Below, piece by piece: positions 10,414-22,341 of a DNA stretch of 64,000 bases. Location: NCBI GenBank assembly GCA_035771175.1, contig CM069598.1, positions 12,072,539 through 12,136,538 of the forward strand, read 5' to 3'. The position numbers and the translations under genes are program-made. This DNA comes from Paratinospora sagittata (taxonomy: Eukaryota > Streptophyta > Magnoliopsida > Ranunculales > Menispermaceae). The notes under the pieces were generated by a model, which saw nothing but the letters and a program-made list of their open reading frames with translations, made no database searches and had not been told where the DNA came from. Positions within the stretch are counted from its first letter, which is position 1; each line of letters begins with the position of its first letter.

Positions 10414-11159
10414 TAAGACCGAATATATGTATGACGCCGAAAAGTGCTTAAAAAATGATAAACAACTCCAAACTAAGCTATATCAATAACTTAGGAGTTG
10501 AATATGTAGAAACTAATTGCACGGTTGCGTCCGAAATGGTCGAAAATGGTGGAAACGAGTCTGACTTTGCTGAAATCAGATAAAAAATGATTCGGATGAA
10601 CAGTGTCAGACCGGGATAAACAGGATCGGGCCGGATATACAGTATCGGGGCTGGGTCAGATGAACAATATCGGGCTTAAAAGCGGGCTGAGGCCAGATGA
10701 ACAGTATCGGGCTGAAATGGTTAAGTGCGGGCTGGACCTTATGAACAGTGTCGGGCCGAAACGGCTATGCCGGGTGAAAAGAACAGGTCGAGTGGGCTGG
10801 ACCGAGGGATGAATAGTGCTGACTGAGTGGGCTGGGCCGGAGATAAACAGTGCCAGATCTAGGTCGGATCTGGGTCATAATAGTGCAGGGCTGAACAGTG
10901 TCGGGGATGAACAGTGTCGTTGATGAACAGTGTCTGGCAAAAAAATTTGTAAAATACAAAGATCAAACTTTGATCGGCTCCTGGGAACTCGTTTCTTGTC
11001 CGTTTTTCTCGTTGTTTAGTGCATTGGACCCCTGGAAACAAGAGCTACCTCCACGGGTGATCAGAAAACAGTTCCGATCACGTTTACAGAATCTTGAAAT
11101 TTCGACGCAGTCTCAAAAAATTCGACAGAGTGTTCATTTTTCTTTCAAAGCTTCACCTT
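10414..11159 (-). other. Copia-1 5' untranslated leader with GGGCTGG-rich repeats
   Basis: This lies between the 5' LTR and gag. It is unusually GC-rich for the window and contains many spaced short repeats of the type gatgaacagtgtcgggc / ggctgga (about ten copies of variants between 10600 and 10940). No coding frame is supported. Its role, if any, would be RNA packaging or structure, which is inference. Confidence 0.6.
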
Positions 11160-11172
11160 GGCTCTGATACCA
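11160..11172 (-). other. Primer binding site of Copia-1
   Basis: The minus strand reads TGGTATCAGAGCC, complementary to the 3' end of plant initiator tRNA-Met, separated by a few bases from the end of the 5' LTR. This is the standard primer site of plant copia elements and fixes the element's direction. Confidence 0.9.
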
Positions 11173-11175
11173 ATT

Positions 11176-11526
11176 TGTTGTGCAGAATCATGGTAAAGCA
11201 TGAAAGAAAAAATAAAACAACAAATTTAACGTGGTTCGGCAAATTGCCTACGTCAACGAGAGACAACAAACTTGTATTATCAGATATTACAAACTACACC
11301 CATAGGTGAATCTTACAGATTGGATCTCTTAAATAGATCTCTCTGACTCTCAGGAATGAATTTGAAGAATGGAGTTAAGCTCTATTTATAAGAGTATTAA
11401 GTGACATTTTCGTAATTATAAATATAAAATATAATATATATTTATTATTATAATAATACCCTTTCGGCGCGCGGCGGCCGCATTCGGCTCCCTTTTGGCT
11501 TGTCTGCCACATGGGGGTGGTCCCCA
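11176..11526 (-). repeat. Copia-1 5' LTR (351 bp)
   Basis: Pairs with 2364-2752. It begins tgttgtgcag and ends ggtcccca on the plus strand. Only scattered base changes separate the two copies outside the 38-bp unit, so insertion is fairly recent compared with the neighbours. Confidence 0.9.
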
Positions 11527-14500
11527 TAGTTCTGACGTTCCTAACTATCTAACCACCATACGCTCCAATTAGTTTACATATGCTCTAGTTAGTTTAGCTA
11601 ACAACCCCTCAGTTTGTCGCTTAGTTTACACAGCAGTACACTATACAATTATATTATGAGCTTATCTAGCATCCCCTTCAATCGAGATGGAGTGGAACAT
11701 ACATTGAGATTGCTTCTGAGATACAAAAGTTATGAGATTGGAAGAGGTTTAGTCAAGCCATCTGCAGAAGGCACATATCTCACATCCCACTCCTGTTGTA
11801 TTACCTTGTCACGAACAAAGTGCAAGTCCAACTCTAGCTATGTGTTTTGTTCTTGCATGATAAGTAGGATTAGCTTCCATGGCTTTGGCACTCAGATTGT
11901 CGCACCACAGAATTGGAGAGGATGAGAGTTTGATTTGAAGTTCAGACAATAAGGATTGCAACCATGAAATCTTCAGGGATTTGTATTCAGATTCAACACT
12001 GGACCTAGCAATCACCGATTGCTTCTTGGATTGCCAAGATACTAGGCAATTACCCAAGAACATACAATATGCACCAATGGATTTTCTGTCATCATAACTA
12101 CACGCCCAATCTGCATCAAAGTAACTTTGTAACAACCATCTATTAGTTGCACTAAAATGTAATTTGTACATAGTTCCAGCTAGATATCTAAGTACCCTCT
12201 TTGTAGCTTGCCAATGAGATTCTCGTGGGCTTTGTAGAAACTAAGTCTGTTGGTGATGAAAGAAAGGTCAGGTCTTGTGTAAGATAGATACTGCAAAGTA
12301 CCAATGGTACTACGATACAATTTGGGATTTGAGAAAAGCTCTCCCTCAGTTGCAGTAAGTTGTTTCCTTACCATAGTTGGGGTGTCAAGAGGTTTCAGGT
12401 TTCAGTTGCAGTAAGTTACATTAGAGAAGATCTCTAATGTATTTTTCTTGAGATAGGTACATCCCTGACTCGTAACGATGTATCTCAATACCCAAGAAAT
12501 AGTGTAGCATACCCAGGTCCTTCAAAGCAAACTCATATTGAAGTTTTAGAATGACCTCTTTAATCTTAGTTGAATCAGTCCCAGTAACTAAGAATCATCC
12601 ACATTGATCAATATATAGAGACATGTATCAGTTGTGTGTTTAATAAACAGAGATGTGTTTGCTTTAGAGTTTGTAAAATCCCATTTCAACAAGGTGTTCC
12701 TCAATCTCTTATACCAGGCCCTTGGTGCCTGTTTTAAACCATAAAGTGCCTTATGCAAAAGACACACATGATTAGGAAGATCTATATTTTTAAACCCCTC
12801 TGGCTGAGACATGTATACCTTCTCTGACAGTGAGCCATTTAAGAAGGCATTGTTTACATCTAACTGATGTATTGGCCATTTATGTTGCACGACAATAGCA
12901 AGAAGTACCCTGACAGTCGTAGCCTTAACTACAAGACTAAATGTTTCACCAAAGTCCACCCTTGGTGTTTGGTGAAATCCTTTTGCCAGAAGTCTGGCTT
13001 TGTATTTGTGAACAGATCCATCATTGTTGAACTTAGTTTTGAAAATCCATCTATTACCAATGAGGCTTTGATCTGCAGTTCTTGGAACTAATGTCCAAGT
13101 GTTGTTATTCAGCAGTGCATTATACTCATCATCCATAGCTGCAGACCATTTTGCATATTTTAATGCCTCAGTCACTGTTGTTGGATCTGGCACCTGCTCC
13201 ATACTAGAGTTTGTGGATACTAAGGCTTTTGGTTTAAAAATACCAGCCTTGGCACGGGTAGTCATAGGATGTATGAGCATGGGAATAGGAGTATTGTTTG
13301 TTGGTAAAGTTGGTTCAGAAGGACTTGTTGGAATAGGTGATGAGTGTGATAAAGGAGAATTAAACAGAGATATGATAGGAGAAATTGAGTTCATATTTGG
13401 TGTAGAAGACTGAGCATTGTTAGATATAGGTAATTGAATAATGGAAAATGGTGTTTTGTTTGTGGGGTTTGTAGCAGATGAACACTGAAACAGTTCTTTA
13501 TATGAAAAAACAGTCTCATGAAACACTTCATTTTGGGATACATATCTTCTTCCTAATTTACTCAAATATATGTAAACTTTATGGAACTGTATCACAGAAA
13601 AATACACTTTTCATAGTGAAACTGTAGTTTATGATGTTGGTAAGGTCTTAGGCAAGGAAAACACAAACATCCAAAACATTTGAGTAAACTATAATCAGGT
13701 GTTTTGCCAAACAGGATTTGATTTGGAGACAAGCCATTCAACACAATAGTAGGCATCCTGTTAATAAGAAAAATAGCAGTTTGAGCAACATCCCACCAAT
13801 AAGAAAGAGGAAGTTCATCCTGAGCAAGTAAAGACAGTGACGTCTCCATTATGTGTTTGTGTTTCCTTTCAACTCTACCATTTTGTTCATGATCATATGG
13901 ACAAGAGTGTTGGAACAATATGCCATGAGTTTGTAAAACTGAAGTGAATTTTCTGTACTCACCACCCCAATCTGATCTGAGACACTTGATTCTTGAATTA
14001 AATTGTTTCCCCCCTAGTGTTTTAAACACTCCAAAGACTGTAATAACATCATATTTTAGCTTCAATGGATATATCCAAGTGTATCTGGTGTGATCATCTA
14101 AAAAGTGGATGTACTATCTAAATCCATTACCACATTGGACTGGTGTAGGGCCCCAAATGTCAGTGTGTATCAAATCTAGAGGGTTAGATGCATGACTGAG
14201 AGATTTAAGATGTGGTTGTGTGATTTGCCTAATTGACAAGTTGTGCAAAGATCACACACAATTTAAGAATCTGAAACAAAACATTACTTGAAGGATGTCC
14301 AATTCTTCTGTGCCAAAAATCTCTCAAATTCATCCAAGCAGAGTATTTACCAAAGGATTATCAACACCTTGATTCTAATGCATTTGATAAAGACCATTTC
14401 GAACACTTCCTCTAAGCAGGACTTGCTTGGTTCGACAGTCCTTCACATTCCACTGAGTAGAATAAAACTCCACAAAAATATTGTTATCAATAGCGAGGCG

Positions 14501-15640
14501 AGAGACATTGATAAGATTTTGTTTAATTGAAGGAACACATATCACTTGTTTCAATGAAAGAGATGTTGAAGAAGGTGGAAGTGTTCTTGATCCAATATGT
14601 GTAATTGGCAAATTAGAGCCATCACCAACAGTAAGTTTAGAATTACCTTCATAGTCTGAAGCAATTTGAAGAGTAGATTGATCACCTGCTACATGATGAG
14701 TAGCACCTGTATCCATTATCCATGTTGGATCAGTAGTCGTGATAGATGATGCAATGTAAGCACCTGGTTGGGTTGTATTGGTTGAAGAACCTCTCATGTA
14801 ATTAAAGTTTGTTCTGTAATAACAGATTGAGGTAGAGTGCCAAACTTGCTACAAATTTGACAGGTTAGGCGATTGTTCGATCTGCCACAACCTCATCTTT
14901 TACCACCTCTCTTCTGATCAGTATTACCTCGACCACCTCCTGTCTGATTTCTCTGATTGCTGAAGTTATTGTTTCCATTTCGAACATTATTCTGATTGTT
15001 ATTAGAACTGTAACGATTGTATGCAAGATTAGCAGATGCAGCATTGGCGATTGCAAGATTACTCATAGCTGGTCAGTGCTGAGTGCATTTCTTGCCATGT
15101 CATTCTTTCCTTTTGCTGCAAGATAGTTGTAATAGGCAAAAACTCAGTTCATAAGCCTGCTAGAGTGCAAGATACCAGATCAGCCACTAGAATTGGTTGT
15201 CCTGCTGCTGCAAAGCTATCATAGAATTCCTTCATCTCGTTAAGATACCGGACCATAGTCTTGCTCTTTTTTCTGGTGGTCTGGATCCTTGTTATACAGA
15301 TTTGGATCTGTGTTCTGTTATGTGCTCCGCACAATACTTCTATATCATTCCATGCTTCTTGAGATGTTTTTACTCCAATGATCTGTGCACCTACAGATTT
15401 AGTTAACGAATTCAAGATCCAACCTAATAGCAGTTGGTTTTGGCTTATCCAATCTTCATATTCAATATTTCTTTGCTCACTTTGTTCTACAGAATCAACT
15501 TCTAAAACTCTGAATACTGGACATGGTTTTGTTCCCACGATGAAACCATCCAGTTCATGACCTCTTATTATAAGAAGAACCAATGATCTCCACAACATAT
15601 AGTTCTCTCGATCAAGTTTTATGGACATTGATTGTCAAAA
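11527..15640 (-). mobile_element. Copia-2, truncated LTR retrotransposon (Ale/Retrofit-like)
   Basis: Minus-strand copia element. Its 3' LTR begins at 11603 (TGTTAGC after the polypurine tract AACTGAGGGGT) and is interrupted at 11526 by Copia-1. The rest of that LTR is at 2240-2363. Domains from right to left are gag (15149-15628), protease/GAG-pre-integrase (14375-14797), integrase (13592-14065), RT (12588-13607), RNase H (about 11650-12374). The gag start is cut at about 15640, where Copia-3 LTR sequence begins. The 5' LTR is missing. Lineage assignment rests on the gag phrase SIKLDRENYMLWRS and is tentative. Confidence 0.8.
11650..15628 (-). pseudogene. Copia-2 gag-pol remnant
   Basis: The gag part has the family phrase IKLDRENYMLWRSLVLLIIR and an UBN2-like region. 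The protease keeps the active site DTG (WIMDTGATHHVAGD). The integrase core keeps LRSDWGGEYRKF, and a DDH/HTRYTWIY-type stretch lies at about 14070-14110. RT contains KARLLAKGFHQTPRVDFGET and ALYGLKQAPRAWYKRL. The YVDD site is altered to NVDD near the frame end at 12588. RNase H has SYFDADWACSYDDRKSIG, SSVESEYKS, CDNLSAKAM and HARTKHI. Frames change at least four times and stops interrupt the joins, so the element is inactive. Each domain is long and little decayed, which suggests moderate age. Confidence 0.85.
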
Positions 15641-18600
15641 TTCTCTGTCAATTTTCCTCTCCCGTTTTCATTCACAACCATGAAGTATATATATATATTA
15701 CAAAATATTAAATTAAGGAAAAATATTCCTCAAAAGATACAATAATATCGCAATACCCCCCTCAAGTTGGAGCGTGAAGATCACGAACTCCCAACTTGGA
15801 GAGTAGAAACTCAAAGTTCGCTTTTCCCAACACTTTTGTAAAGATGTTTGCCAATTGAACACTAGTGAAAACATATAACGGACAAATCATCCCTTCAGTC
15901 ACCGCATCTCGAACAAAATGGCAGTCAGTCTCTATATGCTTTGTTCTTTCGTGAAAAACCAGATTTTGAGCAATGTACAACGCCGACTGACTATCACAAA
16001 ACAACTTCATACCCTTCGGATGTCGCACACCCAAGTCGCTTAAAAGTTGGTTAAGCCACTTTAATTCACACACTGTTGCTGCCATTGATCTATACTCAGC
16101 CTCCGCAGACGATCTAGACACTGTTTGTTGCTTCTTGGTCTTCCACGACACAGGAGAACAACAAAGAAACACGAACCATCCTGTCAAGGAACGCCGCGTA
16201 AGTGGACAACTAGCCCAATCCGAATCACACCACCCTTCTAGACGTAGGTCACTATCAGCACGAAGCAAAATCCCTTGCCCCGGACTCTTCTTCAAATATC
16301 TCACGACCCTGAGAGCTGCCTCCAAATGATCCTCACGAGGTTGTTGCATAAATTGGGACAAAATATGAACCGAATATGCAAGATCAGGTCTCGTCACAGA
16401 CAAGTAAATCAATCGCCCTACAAGTCGCCTATACGGCGCCAGATCCACAAGGAATTAGCCCTTAGCAATAGCCAAATTGTGATTTTGTTCCATAGGAAAT
16501 GCCGCAGGCTTGGCTCCCAATAAACCCGTTTTAGAAATTATCTCGAGTGTGTATTTTCTTTGACAAAGAAAAATTCCTTCTGGATTACGGGCTACCTCTA
16601 GCCCTAAGAAATACTTCAAAACTCTCAAATCTTTCGTATGAAAGCACCTGCCAAGGTAATCTTTAAAAGTTGTCAATGCAACCTTATCATTCCATGTAAT
16701 AATCATGTCATCAACATAAACTAACACGTTGATCTGAGTTCTTCCCTTGCACAACCCAAATAAGGAATAATCTGAATATGATTGCACAAAACCATAATTC
16801 TTCAATGTTGTTGACAGTTTTGCAAACCAACATCGGGGAGCTTGTTTCAGACCATACAACGACTTTTTCAACCTGCAAACTATGTTAGGATTTGTATTTT
16901 TGAAACCTGGATGAACCTTCATATAAACCTCCTCACTTAAGTCACCGTGAAGGAAAACATTATGCACATCCATTTGATGTACCTCCCAATTTTTAACAGC
17001 AACAATTTCAAGAAAAATACGAACCATCACCATTTTTGCCACAGGAGAAAATGTCTCGTTATAGTCAATTCTTTCCACCTGATGATTGCCATAGATGACA
17101 AGCCTTGCTTTGAGTCGCTCTATGCTGCCATCGGACTTATACTTAATTTTATATATCCACTGGCTCCCTAGTGCTTTCTTTCCGGGTGAAGAGTCTCCAT
17201 TACCCAAGTCTCATTGTCTTCAAGGGCTCGTATCTCCTTACCCATCCCATCGCGCCATCCCGAGTCTTTCATCGCTTCTTTAAAATGCTTTGGCTCATGT
17301 CCCGCTGTCACAGCTGCAAGAAAATTAGTATGTCTCACAGAAAAACGTTCACAATTCACAAAATATGTAATAGTATAGGGCGTACCTGAGGAAGAGGAAG
17401 TAGCGGATGAATTCTCAGATGGACTTATTTTCCGTATAGTATGAGTAACAAAATCACGATACCGTGTTGAAGGAGTTTTGGCTCATTTTCCTCGCCCTAG
17501 CTCACTGTCAACTTCCACACCTTGCTTCCCCACCGTAGTCTTCAGCCCCTCATCATGCACATCCTCATGTGCGGGCTGCTGCTCGAGCTGCACCGCAGCA
17601 CCAGACCCCCCTCGAGGGTGGGCGCTGCTTCCAACCCTCCCTCGACGCACGCAGTACACTCATCGACACCCTCATCCTCACTCCATGCCCCATCCTCATT
17701 GTTCGCCAGCATAGGAGTCACCACATTCCTTGGTTGGTTTGGCGCAAAAGGGAATTCTTTCTCAAAGAACTTCACATCCCTCGATACAAAGTACTCATGT
17801 GTTTCTAAATCATACAATTTCCAACCTTTCTTCCCAAAAGAATAGCCAACAAAGATACATTTACGGCTCCTACTTGCAAATTTATCACTTTTGTGTCGTT
17901 GATTATGAGCATAGTAAAGACAACCAAATACACGAAGAGCATCATAAGAAGGCACTTTCCCAAACAACATTTCATATGGCGATTTAGTCTGAAGTAAAGT
18001 AGAGGGTGTCCTATTAATCAAGTGACACGCTGCCAACACACATTCACCCCAAAATTTGATTGGTAAGTTCCCTTGAAATCTTAGTGCTCTAGCCACATTT
18101 AAAATGTGTTGGTGCTTTCTCTCAACCCTCCCATTTTGTTGTGGAGTCCCAACGCAAGAAGTCTAAAAAATAATCTCATTATTTTGAAAATAATCATGCA
18201 AACAATTAAATTCGGTCTCATTGTCACTTCTCACACGTTTTATCACTTGTTCAAATTGATGTTCAACCATAGCAACAAAATTAAGAAACATAGATTCAAC
18301 TTCCATTTTATTGCAAAGTAAATATACCCAAACTCTTCTTGAAAAATCACCGACTATTGTCAAAAAATAGGTAGCCCCACACGAAGAACGAGCCTTGTAA
18401 GGCCCCCACAAATCCAAATGAACAAGTTCAAAAAACCTACCAGTTTTATTCGTACTAATTGGAAAACTAGATCTAGGTTGCTTTGCACGCGGACACACAT
18501 CACAAGCTTTATTATTTATCCTACAAGAATGACTTACAGCCGGAATCATCTTCAATATTTTCTCCGATGGATGCCCCATTCGTTGATGTCATAACTCGAA

Positions 18601-19527
18601 CGACGAATCACCATCCACTGTCAAGACCTTTACTTGAGGAACACCACGGAAAAAATAAAGTCCATCCAATCTTTCACCCGCTCCAATCACCTTCCTCGTC
18701 GATTGGTCCTGTACAACACAAATATTATTAGTGAATTGTACAACACAATTTGATTCATCGATTAATTGAGTAACAGAAATTAAATTTCATGTTAATTGTA
18801 GGACATATAACACATTGTCAAGCTTCAATCCTTCTGGCAGCACGACACTCCCCTCTTGGTTTGCTTCTGCCGTGTTTCCATCCGGCAATCCCACTGGGCA
18901 GTATTGCACCTTTCTCACATTCTTCAAAATAGACAAGTCGCACGTCACATGGTTCGACGCTCCTGTATCGATAATCCAACTAAAATTATTGGTCTTGCCA
19001 TGTAGTCGATTTTTTGTTTTGTCGAAGTTCAAAAATTCAAGAAGTTGCTTCAGTTGCGTTGCTGAAACACCCGCAAGAGCCACAACGTCGGTTGTTCCTG
19101 CCAGCCCCTGCGAGTTCCCTGCAGATGAAGTTCCAGCCCCGCCAGCCATGATCACGTGTGGAGGTTAAAGTACTAATCCAAGTGGCTCGCGAACCGAACG
19201 GAATCGTGACGGTGACGATAAACCGACCGAATTCACTGTTTACTGTTCACAAATCACTGTTCACTGAAACCACTGCTTATTAGCCTCTCAGATCTGAAAA
19301 TCTCGTCTTCAACAGCTTCAGCGCAGAGTCCACAGTTCTTCGCAGTCCTTTGATTTTCGATCACCATCACTTTTTTTTTTCTCTTCTTCTTCGATCAGTT
19401 ACTCGGATTCTCAGCTTCCTAGGGATTCTGATTTGGTTGCAGAAATCGGATCCATTGAGGATCAAATCGCATCGAACGAAGCAAAATCAAAGATTTCGGG
19501 TCGAGAAATCTCTCGCTGGATCATCTT
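15641..19527 (-). mobile_element. Copia-3, truncated LTR retrotransposon
   Basis: Minus-strand copia element following Copia-2. Its 3' LTR starts at 15752 (TG…) directly after the polypurine tract CTTGAGGGGGGTAT and contains a TATATATATA promoter-like run. It is only about 110 bp long before Copia-2 gag begins, so it is truncated or very short. RNase H, RT, integrase, protease and part of the gag/leader follow. At 19527 the element stops where the family A Gypsy LTR begins. The 5' LTR and most of gag are not in the window to the right of the Gypsy element either. Confidence 0.8.
15762..19155 (-). pseudogene. Copia-3 pol remnant
   Basis: Protease (18787-19155) has an intact WIIDTGASNHVTC. GAG-pre-integrase and integrase (17542-18579) have MGHPSEKIL, VGDFSRRVWVYLL, and the later phrase ALRVFGCLYYAHNQRHKSDK. 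RT (16455-17207) has GNHQVERIDYNETFSPVAKM, YGLKQAPRCWFAKL and LVYVDDMIIT. RNase H (15762-16448) is nearly complete, with CDSDWASCPLTRRSLTGWFV, SRSSAEAEYRSMA, CDSQSALYIAQN, HERTKHIETDCHFVRD, and ends SKLGVRDLHAPT before the polypurine tract. Several short frames must be joined across stops and frameshifts. RT plus RNase H is the best-preserved part. Confidence 0.87.
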
Positions 19528-22341
19528 TGTGGCGACCCCGCACCCCGCACCCCAGACCACCAACCCCGCAGGGAATGGAGTGCGGAATGCCGGGGGGGAC
19601 GCCAGGCTTAGGCATCTCCGACCACTCCTCAACTCCCGTGAGGTGGTTGAGACCCTACGAGCCTTATCTCAAACAACGACATAATATCAAAAGGTACTGA
19701 ACAAGACTACCCACCGTATTAATCATCAAAGACAAGAGATAATCCATAAAAATGAACCATAAATAAAATCATAATCCCTACAGTCTATTAAAATTGACAT
19801 ACACATAAAGTCCAAAATTGTGGGTACAAATAAAAACCGTCATATGCCCACAGGGTCTATCTAACAAGTCCCAACTCACCCATACTACAATGTGGTAAGT
19901 ATTATAATTAATAATCCAAAATATAATACTTCATAATTTAAAACATAGTTCAATCAAAATGCCTCTCAACTCACATCGAGGCCTTGGATTCTCTCGCAGG
20001 CAAGGCCCTCAAGATATGACTACTCCTTTGACCTTATTCGGGACAGAAGGATCTGAAAGAGAAAAATGAGAGTGAGCCAACGGTGCCCAGTGAATAGAAT
20101 TCAAATATGCTATCAATACTCATCAATAAATATCATGTATGCGTGTCAATGTGTAGCATGATTAAAAGCTCATAACATATAGATATCAAGCATTTATAAT
20201 AAGTTCGATGCAAGTAAAAGCTTATCAATTTGGATCCACATTCCACATGCATTGGGTTACTAGTGCACGTCTATTTCACCGTACTGTTTACCCCAATCAT
20301 GTTTATTTGGGGTTACTAGTGCACGTTTATTTCACTGTACCGTTGACCCCAATCATTTCCTTTCCTAAAACCCTCCTATGACAAGGTTAAGTCCCCCTAT
20401 TAGCCAGATAGATGGGCTCAACCAAAGTCATAAGGTTTTCTCAAATCAATGCATCATTCAAAACATTAGAACACATTCATGCTTTCAACATACAATATAT
20501 ATAAGTGATATGATGACATAAGAGATATAATCATAAATGAAGTCTACTCACAACCAAGCCTCGCGAGAGTATTTAACCACACACGACCACCAAACCGAAT
20601 CAACCCAATCAAGATCCTGAAACATACATCAATATCCTACCATACATCAATTTCTATGCTCAATCACATAGACATTACACATCAACCCTAAATCAGCCCA
20701 CATATAGACAATAGGCCTAAATCCCATCTAATCTCATCATTCAACTCAAATCACATGACTTAGGCCTCTAATGCATAGTTCTCATACATAAACCATTCTA
20801 TTAATCAAAAATACTGATTTTCAATTCCTTAGGCATAAACATGCCCAAATTGGGTCACTTGATCACAAGTAGGCCTAACCCATAATATGGTCACAACCAC
20901 TAAATCAGTAGCATAATCAACCCTAATCATGCTTAATTAAACATAAGTTGCATCAATTCAATGATTCTAGGCCAAAATCATCAAAGCCCTAAAATATGAA
21001 ATTTTCCATACTTAGGCTATATTGTCGATTTACACTAGGTCACCATGTTCAGCCATGTATATCACTGATTTTGCATCATGGGTTCATCAACAATGGCAGC
21101 TAGGTCAACATAGTTGACATGCAAGCTATTTGGAAAGGTCTAAGTTCATATTCTAAATTTGGGTCTAATACAAGCAACCCTACCAATTCGTCATTTAATA
21201 TTCTGTTCAGATGTATCAATCTACCAATAAAAATATGTAATCACAAAATCAACCGTACAAATTGAAGTATGTGAAGAAAAAAACCATCTGTCCAAATATA
21301 AACCCAATCCAACGGTGGACCGCCAAGATAAGTATCTTTGATGAACAAGTCTCTAATTAGACAATTTCTCCTTTCCTGCTGCAAATACTCAAACTCAGAT
21401 GACTATATCAAACAACATACTTAACTCATTAACATCTCCACCGTTCAGAATGCAGAAATATTAGTTGTAAACTACATACCCAAATCTGATATACATCCAA
21501 CGGTATATTGAGGAGATCTATAAGTTTGAACGAAACGGCGCGAGAAATCCAGACTTTCCGACCATCTTTGTTTGAGAGGTTATATCTCTTAGACGAAACC
21601 TCTAATCCAGATCTCCACCGTTCAGAATGCAGAACCATAAGCTATGAACTTTTTGACAAAAGTTGAGCTTAATCTGACCATATATCCCGAAGATCCAGCT
21701 CTTTGATGAAAACATCGCAGAGATTCTCCTCCTGCAACTCCCTCTTTCTTTCTCTTCTTCTTTCCTTTCTCTTCTTCTCTTTTATTTTTTTCCTTTATCT
21801 CCACTCACCTCACTTTCTAGCACATTCTTGGATTCCCTCCACTCACCTCACTTTCGAGCACATTCACATTCTTGGATTCCCTCAACTCACCTCACTTTCT
21901 AGCACATTCTTGGATTAGAGAAGTGGGCATGGGACACTTGTCCACTTTCATGCACCAACCTTCACATGTGTTGGTCTCGTACTACCCATACGAACCACAT
22001 GTACTTTAACCAATCTCATGCTTCCATGTATTTTAAATGTCCAATCCATTTAATACACCAAATTTTCATTCTCATTTATCCTTTTATTCAATCAATCCTA
22101 ACCCATATCAATCCATGGTTTAATGGACCCATGCATAAATAATAACATATGCATTATACTTTAATTTAACATGACCCATATACAATTTATAATACACATA
22201 TTTATATACATTATCAAGCATCAACTATACAAACATTAAACAACCATCAAACAAACACCAACCATATCAAGGCAACACATAGAGTTTGGGCAAAGTGCAA
22301 TTGGGTTATGGGCTAGATGAAATAATTTTCGGGGCGTCACA
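19528..22341 (-). repeat. Family A Gypsy LTR (3' LTR of Gypsy-1, 2814 bp)
   Basis: Begins tgtggcgacc and ends gggcgtcaca on the plus strand. It aligns along its whole length with the solo LTR at 3436-6366. It is followed on its right by the polypurine-like tract AAGGTGGGTGTGATG (minus strand) and then the end of a Gypsy polyprotein, so it is the 3' LTR. Compared with the solo copy it lacks one 176-bp unit but has a short extra repeat near 21835-21905 (cactcacctcactttc…agcacattcttggattccctc, three copies). Confidence 0.9.

Larger units (their letters stand above)
2364..11526 (-). mobile_element. Copia-1, Tork/Tnt1-like LTR retrotransposon with nested solo LTR
   Basis: A complete but dead Ty1/copia element in minus orientation. 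LTRs are at 11176-11526 (5') and 2364-2752 (3'), both TG…CA. The primer binding site (TGGTATCAGAGCC, complement of plant initiator tRNA-Met) is just inside the 5' LTR, and a purine-rich tract abuts the 3' LTR. Domain order from right to left is gag, protease, GAG-pre-integrase, integrase, RT, RNase H, which is the copia order. RT phrases such as SLYGLKQSPRQWYKRFDSFI and YVDDMLIAS resemble Tnt1/Tork elements. It is broken by stops and frameshifts, a 614-bp internal tandem duplication and a 2.9-kb solo LTR. Its insertion target was the 3' LTR of Copia-2. Its flanks (AGAACTA and AGAATAG in element orientation) give only an imperfect target duplication. Confidence 0.9.

Noticed and set aside
17478..17845. 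Overlapping plus-strand frames rich in Ser/His/Pro
   Set aside because: They lie opposite the Copia-3 integrase-RT linker, which explains the region fully.
21622..21918. Lys/Glu-rich frame and its Ser/Leu-rich mirror
   Set aside because: Produced by the pyrimidine tract of the family A LTR.
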